NCBI GenBank assembly: GCA_964023205.1
Contig: OZ026834.1
Location: forward strand, 33,642,756 to 33,706,755
Reading direction: 5' to 3'
DNA: 64,000 bases
Source of the DNA: Lutraria lutraria
Taxonomy: Eukaryota; Mollusca; Bivalvia; Venerida; Mactridae
The translations under genes and the position numbers were made by a program. Below are positions 48,601-57,839 of this stretch, in pieces (the stretch's first letter is position 1; each line of letters opens with the position of its first letter). Below the pieces are notes generated by a model. The model worked only from the letters and a program-made list of their open reading frames with translations, was not told the origin of the DNA and ran no database searches.

Positions 48601-50374
48601 CAAAGTTCTGGACAAACATTAAGTGGTACACCTGGTGAAACTAGCAAGACATCAGAGCCTGTTCAACCAGATATAGATGACGTTAGACAAAAGAGACTTG
48701 CTTTCTTAAGTAGACTCGGTGAAACTGCTGGCCCAAGTGAAACTAGTAAGCCTTCAGATAAATGTGATAGAATAGAAACTTGTACAAATGATACTACTGT
48801 TAATGGTACAGAAACCTCAACAAGTGCTGAAGGTAAGTAGATTATCTTATTCAAAGAACGCTGAGTAGAAAAGATAAAAAATAATTGTAACTGTTTGCTT
48901 AACAACACAATAAAACCTCATTTACAAAAATGTAGTTGACTTCCAATTATTAATATGTCCAAACCATTGCCTAAAAACGTTTCAAACTTTCACATCAAAT
49001 TTATATTGAAAATTGTACAGAAAGAAATTTGCCGGGACTGACAAACGATTACAAACTTTTGCACTTTTCGAACTTTCACATTTTGAACTTTTGTGATTCG
49101 ATTGTACATGCACAGGTAACTGTATCATGAATAGATAATAAAAATTAAAAAAAAAAAAAATTAAAAAAAAATATTTAGTAATATATTAACAAGGTATATT
49201 TCAACGAAAATCCTCTGGACGATCACTGAGGTGACTTTTGTTTTTCAATTTCATCAAGGATTCCGGTGAATTCATGCAAATGAATATACTTTTTACGGCC
49301 GTAATTGAACAAAAACATATTCCTGCATTGAAAGCTTTATTTATTTACATTATTTTACCTTCATAACATGTAATTCAACGTTTAAATTCCGATTTTATCT
49401 AAATATCAAAGTAAAAACTTCATTCTGTCGATGACTCTAGAGAAATCCCAGTGTATTTTGTAACGTTCGTTTTCATTGGCCGGGAACCAAATACGTCATT
49501 TCACCTGGGAAAACCCCTTTGAAATCGGCCAATGAAAATCGTTGTCACAAACTGGATAGCACGCGCGTCTTATGAACCAAAATGGAGTCTATCGGGGATA
49601 AAAATTAAAGCCGAAAGTTTGTTTATTGCTTAAACATTCACATGTAACGAATTTACAAATTGTCATGGGGGTAAATGTGTTCCAACATTTGTGTTTTCTA
49701 AGTGTAGCTGTTCATTATGTTTGTACACAACGGTTAAGACTAAATATCGTCTATTTTATGTAAATTTAGTGGATGTCAAAATCACCTCAGTGATCGTCCC
49801 GAAGCATTGATTTACATTTTGTGGCATAACTCGTAAACTAGGCGACGGATTTCTCTGGGATTTTGCATGAATGTTGTTTTAACGATATGTTTTATGAATA
49901 TAATCGATCACTGGAAATATCTTTAGCCAAAAATTTTTTTTGATGCTTTAAAAATCTTGGGATTTTTGTTGTAATATACCTTGTTAATATATTACTAAAT
50001 TTTTTTTTTTAATTTTTTTTTTTTTAATTTTTATTATCTATTCATGATACAGTTACCTGTGTGTACATGTAGTCCCAAAACAAAATGTTTTTGCCACTTA
50101 AAATTAAATCATTTACTTTTCATTTCTACCCTAATTTTCTGCCAAATATTGATATTTTGAAATCTGTATCAAGAATTAAATAGGCCACAATAAACTTATT
50201 GATGTATTGACATTGTTCAAATCAATGGCAGCCCTTTTTGTAGACATTGGTTTTATTTGGAATGTAAAGATAAGCTTGCTTTTATCATGGCTTATTGCTG
50301 ATATCATTTCAGAACTTACTGAAGAAGAGATGCTGAAACAAGCTATTGCAATGTCCATGAGTCAGGAGACTTAG
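39685..50374 (+). CDS. ATXN3: Ataxin-3, Josephin-domain deubiquitinase
   Basis: Seven coding exons: 39685-39708, 39958-40122, 42356-42492, 46367-46521, 47888-48148, 48464-48832 and 50313-50374. All have GT/AG sites and the phases match, giving 390 aa. The Josephin domain starts MEAIFHEKQEGSLCAQHCLN, with the nucleophile at Cys14, the catalytic His in GEHWLTVRRL (His121) and the Asn in WFNLNSLL (Asn136). UIM1 is near residues 217-231 (EEDIEKALKESKK), UIM2 near 234-247 (SLQRVLQMSME) and UIM3 at the C-terminus (EEEMLKQAIAMSMSQ). VRQKR (321-325) sits where vertebrate ataxin-3 has the Arg-rich VCP-binding motif. Known family role: editing ubiquitin chains in protein quality control with VCP/p97, in cytoplasm and nucleus. 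The polyglutamine tract of the human protein is absent. I place the start by the conserved N-terminus. Confidence 0.95.
40123..42355 (+). other. ATXN3 intron 2
   Basis: A 2.2-kb intron. It holds a short tandem at 41965-42025 ('ataggtctttgtaatgtat' three times) and a full MITE at 42144-42322, close to the exon 3 acceptor. Short frames (for example 40360-40641 on the minus strand) have no support. Confidence 0.55.
42144..42322. mobile_element. MITE, ACAGTCAAACCTG family, in ATXN3 intron 2
   Basis: It begins TATCAAACCTGTGAACAAAA and ends CAAAGGTTTGATTATA. The terminal inverted repeats are complementary and the interior is repetitive ('ggccttt', 'ggaggtcattttgtt'). It ends about 33 bases before exon 3. 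Confidence 0.65.
43120..46096 (+). mobile_element. hAT-type DNA transposon in ATXN3 intron 3
   Basis: The left end CAAGGGCGTGCCTG (43120) is mirrored by a right end CAGGCACGCCCCTG (46083-46096). TTATT directly abuts both ends, so the target duplication may be longer and eroded. It carries the transposase C-terminus at 43481-43885, interrupted by other insertions (for example 'gatcagcctgcgcat' near 44080). At about 3.0 kb it is nearly the whole intron. Confidence 0.65.
43481..43885 (+). pseudogene. hAT transposase C-terminal dimerisation region
   Basis: A 134-residue open frame with LHILLSMPVATATAERSFSS and MRRLKTYLRSTMSTDRMSGL, the hallmark of the hAT C-terminal dimerisation domain, followed by GLLHIHRDREI and a basic tail. 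The catalytic and zinc-finger parts are absent, so this is a remnant of the element at 43120-46096, not a host gene. It is in the same orientation as ATXN3. Confidence 0.85.
46551..46761. mobile_element. 211-bp palindromic MITE in ATXN3 intron 4
   Basis: It begins TACTGTGGAATCATTAATTT and ends with the exact inverse, AAATTAATGATTCCACAGTA. Subterminal 'ttcgtgggtcgactcatccacgaa' is a second palindrome. TA at both ends suggests a Tc1/mariner-type TA target. It starts 30 bases after the exon 4 donor. Confidence 0.85.
46828..47450 (+). mobile_element. tRNA-derived SINE expanded by an internal minisatellite
   Basis: The head is 'tccatggttgagtgtttgta' with B-box-like 'gttcaaatccc' (46890-46900). 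The body is 'atatttcacatgtgaggaaactgtccagcta'. After the 24-bp array, the tail is 'aatgagcctggatgttgaagcaatgcttaacctctg', which matches the tail of the SINE at 53255-53490. Confidence 0.6.
46930..47386 (+). repeat. 24-bp minisatellite, about 19 copies
   Basis: The unit is CTGTCCAGCTAATGCC plus ACTTTAAA. There are very few variants (ATTTTAAA twice, CTATTGCC once, AATTCC once) and one 23-base unit near 47310. The repetitive ALAGQFKV frame on the minus strand is only a consequence of 24 being a multiple of three. Confidence 0.95.
48833..50312 (+). other. ATXN3 intron 6
   Basis: A 1.48-kb intron of which 951 bp is the terminal-inverted-repeat element at 49111-50061. The remainder is AT-rich. Confidence 0.55.
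49111..50061. mobile_element. 951-bp non-autonomous DNA transposon with 8-bp target duplication
   Basis: The left terminus CACAGGTAACTGTATCATGA is the exact inverse of the right terminus TCATGATACAGTTACCTGTG, apart from arm-internal A/T-run length changes. The arms extend about 95 bases through the A/T runs to 'aacaaggtatatt'. TGTACATG flanks both ends (49103-49110 and 50062-50069). Inner inverted copies of 'cgatcactgaggtga' occur at about 49220 and 49780. There is no transposase frame. Confidence 0.85.
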
Positions 50375-51677
50375 TCATTTTATCAGACATAATCTAGATC
50401 ACACATTAGTGGATTGGAGTGACAAACTACTTTGTATATTGAGCAATCTGAGTGAAAAAAATTTAGTACTAGGGTAGAAAAGTTTTATTTAGGGTTACCT
50501 GACCAAAAACTTTTCCTTTCAGCTTTTTTCTCTGCATTCTTTTTGAGAATATTAGCTACCGGTAATTTAAGTGTATGAACCTGTATCTGACAAGATATGT
50601 ATAAAAAAGCTTATCATTTATGACTATGCACAAAAAATCCTTTTCTTAAAGTGTATAAAGCTATGTCTGACAAGAAGTGATACATGATTTTAAAAAGTGT
50701 CATAACCATACAGTGTTTTCGGAAAAGAGTTTGAACAATAACTGTGTCAGTAATGCAACACACATGATTGTTATCTGAAACCTTTTATTCTGTTTTGAAG
50801 ATTCAAGCAGCGTTTGCTGAATTCAAACATGCTCTCTCGTTTTCATACAAAAATATAAACAACAAAGTATTTTACCTTGGAAAAGAGATGGCTGATTAAA
50901 CATTGAAAATGTTTGATTTAGTTGATTTTCAATTTCTGAGTTACCTCCCTTTCATTTCTATTTATATTTGCCTATCAAAATTTTCAGACTGCTTCTAATA
51001 TTCATTATACAAACAATTATTCTGCCATTAATAAGAGCTATTCTAGAATATTTTTGGCTCAGCTATTTTTGAAGAAAAAGTTGCGCTATCAAGATTACTG
51101 CGTTAGTGCAAAAACTTTAATGTAGCTCATAACTCAGAAACTATAAGAGGTAGCAACATGAAACTTCATAAGTGGATAGATATTTCTGAGTCGGAGAACA
51201 GACGAGTAATGGCACTGCTTGCAGCGTTTTTGTTTGTACTTTGGATTTTGTTGTTCGAAATTACATCCCAAGCTTGAAAAATTAGGTCATTGGGTTGCCA
51301 TGTAAATAACTACATTGTACATGAAACTGAAGTCTGTCAATCAAGCCCATTTAATTCATGTTAAATATATTTGTCTAAGTTGTTTTTTCTTTATAATGTA
51401 ATATGTGTGTATAATATGACTATACAACATTGTTGTTAATTGTATTCACCTAATAATTAGAGAGTGGGCATACAAAATCTTGCAGATATTATTTTTATAA
51501 TGCTTTCTACATGTGTATTTTATTCTTTATAATAATATTTTTGTATCTACAATGGTACCTCTTGAATTTAGCAGATTTTTTATTGGAATGGAAATATGTA
51601 TATACTTCTAAAAATTCGACATATTGTGTTCAGAAGTTATTTTTGATAATTTTCAAGTACCCTTATATTATTTTATA
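50375..51677. other. ATXN3 3' flank
   Basis: AT-rich DNA following the stop codon; part is expected to be 3' UTR. No polyadenylation signal can be chosen with confidence. No gene is seen. Confidence 0.35.
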
Positions 51678-51863
51678 TACAGTCATATCTGTGAACAAAT
51701 CCACACTTAGAAAAGACAAAATGTGGCATATCGAGGGTTCAACGCAACAGTGTCTTAACTCATATTGAAATAAGAACAAGTTACGACAGTGTTGCGCTGA
51801 GCCCTCAGGTTTTTTAAGAACGGCATTTATTCAGAAGTGGCTGTAAACACAGGTTTGACTGTA
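51678..51863. mobile_element. MITE of ACAGTCAAACCTG family with nested palindrome
   Basis: It begins TACAGTCATATCTGTGAACA and ends AAACACAGGTTTGACTGTA. TA at each end suggests a TA target. Inside, 51734-51808 is a second foldback: 'gagggttcaacgcaacagtgt' is the inverse of 'acagtgttgcgctgagccctc'. This segment replaces part of the normal interior, so one MITE probably jumped into another. Confidence 0.65.
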
Positions 51864-52059
51864 CTTTTAAACTAAACATTAATTTGTAGTTCATATGCAA
51901 CACTTGTTACTTATTTATTTAACAATTAATTTATAAAAAATCAATGATTTTGGATAGTCTGAAGGTACATGTATATGTTGAGTACTTATAGATTATTTTC
52001 TAGTAGATTCTGTCTAATCATGATAATGCACTCAATGACTTCGTCACTACTTGTTGAGT

Positions 52060-52145
52060 ATCTTTTTAGTTAGCAATAAAATCCTTTCTCTGGGGCAACT
52101 CTGAGATGACTTAGTTGTTGAAAGGGTCGTTAAACAACAGAAAAG
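52060..52145 (+). mobile_element. SINE 3'-tail fragment
   Basis: It contains 'ggggcaactctgagatgact' and 'gttgaaagggtcgttaaacaac', the tail type also seen at 31070-31090 and 52975-53000. Confidence 0.45.
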
Positions 52146-52764
52146 AAAAAACAATAGAAGTGATAAGAAATAATTTTAGCATGCATATGTTTAGAATCTT
52201 AGTGTAAGGATACTGTAAGAATTGTTCATGGTGCTTCAACTTTAGGGATGGGAGAATGATATAAGGTAAATTGTCTGTATGAATGGTGTTTTCATTGAAC
52301 GTCACCAATGTTAGTTGAAAATACACTTGTTTTAGTAAGTTCACTTGAACATAGAAACACATTCTAAGTTCTAACACATTAATTATTCAGTTGAAACATG
52401 CTTTAATTAAGTTTTCATTTGATTATTCTTTATTTTCATTGTTCTCAGATATCAACAATATAAGATATATGAATGGCACTATTACTCATAGTGAGTTTGT
52501 ATATTTTTTGTTAGGCCTAGTATTTGTATATCATGATTTGCAAATTTGGAGTTATCTTCGTGTGTAAGATTTATTTTACTTGATTACAGTATTAGATTAC
52601 AGTATATAAATATGTTTTTCAGTGTTTCTAGGATTTCAAATCCAGTGTACGATATTACTGTAGTGCTATGATTTAAGTATAGTAATGGTTCTGCTTAGCA
52701 GTAATGCTTTCTTTCATCTTGGTCCTCTTATGTTTGTATTTAAACATCATTGTGTTCAGGCCTA

Positions 52765-53035
52765 AAAGGTCTGCCTCTTTGGTCGAGTGGTTAAGCTTGC
52801 TGACTTCAGTTGACTGTAACCTCCCACTGATACAGGGTTGTGGGTTCAAGCCCAGCTACCAACCATGTCTCTTTATGTGAGAAGGTAGGCAGTTGCTTAC
52901 AGAGGATAGGAGTCTAGTACTGGTTCTTCCCAGGAATGACAATTAAGTGAACTATCCACCTCATATGGCTCTGACTGTTGAAAAGGGACATAAAACTCAA
53001 GCAAACAAACATTAAAGCCTTAAAAATTGTTTGTT
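52765..53035 (+). mobile_element. tRNA-derived SINE, near full length
   Basis: The head has A box 'tggtcgagtggttaag' and B box 'gggttcaagccc' in tRNA-Ser/Leu-like spacing (with an extra arm). The body has 'aggtaggcagttgcttac', 'aggagtctagtactgg' and 'cccaggaatgacaattaag'. The tail is 'gttgaaaagggacataaaactc' followed by CAAA/GTTT simple repeats. It is not a functional tRNA gene: the acceptor stem does not close. Confidence 0.75.
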
Positions 53036-53245
53036 TGTTTGTTTTTGGTTACATGTTCAATAAAAAATGGGGTAGATAGTCACAGACTCTTCTTTGGCTC
53101 TTGAAAGCATAGGGATGGTTGTGAATTGTGAGAAAGTGGATGTACCATTCCTCTTGTGTAATAAAAGTCTATGGTTGCCGGGAAAAAATAGAGCAGGTTG
53201 GGTAACCAGAAACAGACACTTTTTCGATAGGTAGTGAAATGATGG
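53036..53245 (+). repeat. Dispersed repeat, also at 57395-57592
   Basis: It shares with 57395-57592, in the same order, 'ggttacatg.tcaataaaaaatggg', 'taataaaagtcta' and 'gggtaaccagaaac'. It is of unknown class, possibly a SINE or LINE 3' end. The minus-strand frame in it is not treated as a gene. Confidence 0.55.
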
Positions 53246-53254
53246 GGGGGTCTC

Positions 53255-53490
53255 CATCGTGTATTGGAGATGGTCTCGGATTAGTCATCACAGTCACTAG
53301 TCCCTCACCACTGTGAGTTCAAAACCTATCTGAGACCTAATTTCACATGTGAAGAAACTGTCCAACTAGCTTCTAGAAGATTTGTGATTCTACCCAGGTT
53401 TATGCCTGGGGTCTTTATGAACCATTACAGGTCACCAAATGACCCTGGCTGTTGGTGTGACCTTTAACCCCTGCAAAGAAGAAATATGAT
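53255..53490 (+). mobile_element. tRNA-derived SINE (second family)
   Basis: The head is 'ggagatggtctcggattagt' with B-box-like 'gagttcaaaacct'. The body is 'atttcacatgtgaagaaactgtccaacta' and the tail 'gacctttaacccctgcaaag'. It is the same family as 46828-47450, and as 56860-57020 and 60840-61036 on the minus strand. Confidence 0.6.
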
Positions 53491-53525
53491 AACTGGTTTT
53501 CTTTTGTCGTACTCATATTGTTATT

Positions 53526-54280
53526 ACACATGATTATGCCATATTTGTCAATTAATTGTTGATTTATGCTTTCATATGTAACACATGATCATGCCATATT
53601 TGTCAATTAATTGTTGATTTATGCTTTCATATGTAACACATGATCATGCCATATTTGTCAATTAATTGTTGATTTATGCTTTCATATGCAACACATGATT
53701 ATGCCATATTTGTCAATTAATTGTTGATTTATGCTTTCATATATAACACATGATCATGCCATATTTGTCAATTAATTGTTGATTTATGCTTTCATGTGTA
53801 ACACATGATCATGCCATATTTGTCAATTAATTGTTGATTTATGCTTTCATATGCAACACATGATTATGCCATATTTGTCAATTAATTGTTGATTTATGCT
53901 TTCATATATAACACATGATCATGCCATATTTGTCAATTAATTGTTGATTTATGCTTTCATGTGTAACACATGATCATGCCATATTTGTCAATTAATTGTT
54001 GATTTATGCTTTCATATATAACACATGATCATGCCATATTTGTCAATTAATTGTTGATTTATGCTTTCATATGTAACACATGATCATGCCATATTTGTCA
54101 ATTAATTGTTGATTTATGCTTTCATGTGTAACACATGATCATGTCATATTTGTCAATTAATTGTTGATTTATGCTTTCATATGTAACACATGGTCATGCC
54201 ATATTTGTCAATTAATTGTTGATTTATGCTTACATATGTAACACATGATCATGCCATATTTGTCAATTAATTGTTGATTA
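53526..54280 (+). repeat. 55-bp satellite array, about 14 units
   Basis: The unit is ACACATGATCATGCCATATT plus TGTCAATTAATTGTTGATTTATGC plus a variable TTTCATATGTA. Unit start positions step by exactly 55 (53526, 53581, 53636). Units differ only at ATTATG/ATCATG and ATATGTA/ATATGCA/ATATATA/GTGTA, and these variants recur in a pattern with period three. Confidence 0.95.
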
Positions 54281-55250
54281 ATCTTCATTTTCATGTAAAT
54301 ATTGTTAAATTGTTATTTATTAAATATTTTGTATTCAAACTATTGTCTGTTTCTGTTTTATTCTGTATAATTCATGTTTAATAAGTAGATAAGGCATCAA
54401 ATACCAAGTGCGATATTTGAATATTCTCTTATACAAGAAAAAACATACATTACCATTTAAACAGGAAGTTGACTAAATTACTTACATATAGACCATTGTC
54501 ATGACATCATCTTTATCAAGAAATTGAAGAATATAAATTTATTTTCTGTAGTTCAGCTGAGAATAAAAAAATTCTCCAATATTGACATACATGTATTTTT
54601 ATTAGAAATTCATGTTACACACCTTTAGTCCAAACTGTTCATGAGATGTCAGTATATGTATTCTGTTCAACTTCTTAAATAGATATGCTGTTTTGATTTA
54701 AAAATTGATCTAAATCATACATACCAGATATAATTTTGAGAAATGGAAATTCGCTTTTGGTGGATCATAACAAATCAATCATTGGAAAGCTCAAGTACTG
54801 CAACTTTAATGATATTCAATTGGTTTCATGTAAAATCTGGTTTGCACATGTCCATACAGATAACATTTATGGCTTTGTAAGTCTTGGTTATGTCTGCTCA
54901 ACATGTCAGTCAGTAATTACATTGGTGTGCATATACATACACTTTTTTGCACCACCCTAAAAAAACATTTACTTAATTTTGAGTTAACTATGAGCAACTT
55001 TATGAATGTGTAATCATACATTGTAATTTAATTTGAGCCCACTTAAAAACTTTACTTATTCAGTGCATTAGCAATTTTTTAAATCTTCTCCTTTCTGAAA
55101 ACCCAAAGGAATTTATTCGGAATTGTGTTTCACTGACAGTGGTTAAAATAGCATGTTCCTTTCTGTTCAAGTCCTTAGTATGTTTTATCAAAGACCTATA
55201 CTATGAAGATTAGATGCTCTCCTCTTAAAATTTGCATTCAAAGACGGTTG
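54281..55250. other. Intergenic and 3' flank of the ankyrin gene
   Basis: AT-rich. On the minus strand an AATAAA (the complement at 55112-55117) lies about 135 bases after the ankyrin stop and is the likely polyadenylation signal. The short frame at 54736-54960 is not supported. Confidence 0.35.
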
Positions 55251-57839
55251 TCACATGATACGTTTAGCCATCTTTGATTTTGAGCAAAGTTTTGTTGGGC
55301 TTGTCACAGCAGAAGAAATAAAGTCAATATCTTGTTCAGTTTGTTCATGATGGAACAAGTTATTCCATCCAAATGCAGCTACCGTATCAGCCAGTGTTTT
55401 ATATGCGTCCACTGTGACGTCAGCTCTCACTGTGATGCCTTCCGGACTTAACATCTTTACTGCTAACCAGTTCTTCTGTCTCACGCACAATGACAGCGCA
55501 GACCTACCATAATGATCAACTGTGTCTAGTAAACTGCCTGATTGTATGAGGATTTTCAACATGACAAGAAGTACTTGTGTTAGAGTCGGCTGCTCGATGT
55601 ACAGATAACCCTGGGAATATATTGCTGACGTCATCCTCCCACAAAGGACCAATAGCGGTGTTTGTCCAACATCATTTGTTACAGTAAGACTGGCACCATG
55701 GTTGATCATGTTAAGTAAACATTCATTCTCCTCACCCAGAATACCTCGTCCACGTCGTTTATCTCTTTTGATATCAACTGTACAATTCTGATACAATGCT
55801 AAGCTTTCCATAATGCCTGAAAATATCGTCTTCTCGGTATTGCTAATACTTGTATCGACTTCTTCATGATCAATGTCAAAATCAGACACCAGAAGATGCA
55901 ACGGTGTATTCTGACTGTGATCATGCGCGTTCAGTCTTTCGTTGCCATGGTGACAAAGAGCGTACACTAAATCCCAATTATAATTCCAGGCAGCGTAGTG
56001 AATCGCTTGCCTGCCGTATTTATCAGTAATTGTGACATCCACATGATGGTTAATTAGAAACTTGCATATATTATTATGGTTGTTTATAGCGGCCAGTATA
56101 AGTGGTGTCATTCCATATTTGTTATCTTGACAATTTCTCTGTGCGTGATGGGATAGCAAATATTTTGCAACAGCTACTTGATTGAATGCGCAAGCTAACG
56201 CAAGTGATGTTAATCCAAGAGTATCGCAACTATTGACATCAACATGAGCTTTTTCTATCAAATATCTCACGACTGCCAGGTGCCCTTGTTGGGCCAACAT
56301 CATCAAAGGAGTGGTGCCAATGAAGAAACCAACATAATTCTCTCGTCCATAATGTTCTCCAGTTCTTTCCTTTACTTCTTTAAGAAGCTTTGGCCCATCG
56401 TCGATACTACTGTCTGGATCTAATTTTGTATCTCCTACAATTCTAACCATGCGTTTCACTGACTGAAGATCTCCGCAAAATGCAGCATAATGTAGATCTG
56501 GTACGTAATCAGACACTTTGTACCAATCTGAAATATAAGGAAACGTGTTTCCTGTACATATAATGTGAATGTAAAAGTTTATGACTTTCCGGATGTGTAA
56601 GAAATAAAAAACAAATCTACATGTATATATTTCATAGCTGCATGTATTGCGAAGGTCCATAATTCTGTGAATTTTGAATATTTTAGATCTTATGATATTG
56701 TTGATAATGAATTATACAAACTCAGCATCAATACAAATGGTATAGTAAGTTATGTTTAGAATATTTTTTCACTGGGGTTTAACATCAAACCATATACATA
56801 AATATAGATTTCAGAAGTTATACTGTATAAGTTTGGGTAAATTGGGAACTTAATTAAGTTAATAGTGGTGGAAGACATCAGGCTTACATCTGGCAGAACC
56901 ATTGATGACCTGCATACTAGCTGGACAGATTTCTCACATGTGATTTTTGCTCTTGGATTAAATTCGAACTTTCAGCCATGAGAGGATAGTAATAATTAGT
57001 CAGAGACCTCGGCCATGTATGCCCCGTTGAAAACGAAAAACTGATAACCAAAATAAATCACTCACGTTCTTTAGTTGAGACTTGCAAATAAGGAAACCAT
57101 TAGAGCTACATGACGCAAACGTTTTCTTAAAAACAATACTAGTAGCTAGGTAAATGTACCACGTACGGTGGTGCCTTAGAATCTAATATCATTACAAACA
57201 ACTGCTTCTTGCTTATAGACAAATGATTTTCGCATTATCCCTCGGTGTTTCAAAATCCTTAATATGTTTGTCAGTCCGTGTGTTTGAAATAGCTCGCTCG
57301 TTGGAGACTTATGAACACTGTATGGATAGATCTACATATGTCTACACTCACACTTAGATACATTGTATATCAGACTAAACAATTACGTGATAAGACCTTA
57401 ACAATTGTTTGTTTCTGGATACATGCTCATCAAAAATAGGATAGGTAGGTCGGGATTTCTTTTATTTAATTTCATTTTGGCGTGTGGAAAGATAAAAAAT
57501 GAGAAACCGTTCCCTGGACCTAATAAAAAGTCTAGGCGCCGGAGGGGCGGGGAATAGGGTAGGTCGGGTAACCAGAAACCAACATTGTTTACGCCTTTGG
57601 TACAGAATTAACATCTTACGGACTATGAATGTGTACCTTTTGGACAGAGCAGTGTCATCATCCTGGTATATTCTCAGACGAGTGATCTCATTGGCTATCA
57701 TTGTCATCTGTATTGTTCTAGTCAACTTTCTACCTTCGGATATACATGTACTTGAATGTTCTGTTTCAACTGGACGCTCCTTCATTTGTCCAACTTTACG
57801 ATGACGTCTTTTGTGATGCTTTTCATCATTATATTCCAT
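55251..57839 (-). CDS. Ankyrin-repeat protein (two-exon model)
   Basis: The main exon is 56527-55251 (acceptor tatttcag/ATTGG; stop TGA). It encodes about 424 residues with ankyrin repeats: LHYAAFCGDLQSVKRMV, TTPLMMLAQQGHLAVVRYLI, GLTSLALACAFNQVAVAKYL, MTPLILAAINNHNNICKFLI, RQAIHYAAWNYNWDLVYALC, NTPLHLLV, a spacer, QTPLLVLCG and RSALSLCVRQKNWLAVKML. The 5' exon is probably 57839-57593 (basic start MEYNDEKHHKRRHRKVGQ, then EITRLRIYQDDDTALSKRYT), joined through AGGC/gtaaac. This site is the only nearby one with the phase the acceptor requires. The total would be about 507 aa. The last 70 residues lack repeats. It is a cytoplasmic scaffold-like protein by composition, with no enzyme domain. The donor is weak and an additional exon is possible. 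I do not recognise the specific orthologue. Confidence 0.75.
56860..57020 (-). mobile_element. SINE in the ankyrin gene intron
   Basis: On the minus strand: 'catggccgaggtctctgac', B-box-like 'agttcgaattt', 'tcacatgtgagaaatctgtccagctag'. It is the same family as 53255-53490 and in sense with the ankyrin gene. Confidence 0.55.
57395..57592 (+). repeat. Second copy of the dispersed repeat at 53036-53245
   Basis: It shares 'gatacatgctcatcaaaaatagg', 'taataaaaagtctaggcgcc' and 'gggtaaccagaaacc'. It ends exactly at the proposed donor of ankyrin exon 1. Confidence 0.55.

Noticed and set aside
52765..52865. tRNA gene candidate (also at 60140-60215)
   Set aside because: A and B boxes are present, but the acceptor stem does not pair and conserved SINE body and tail sequences follow.
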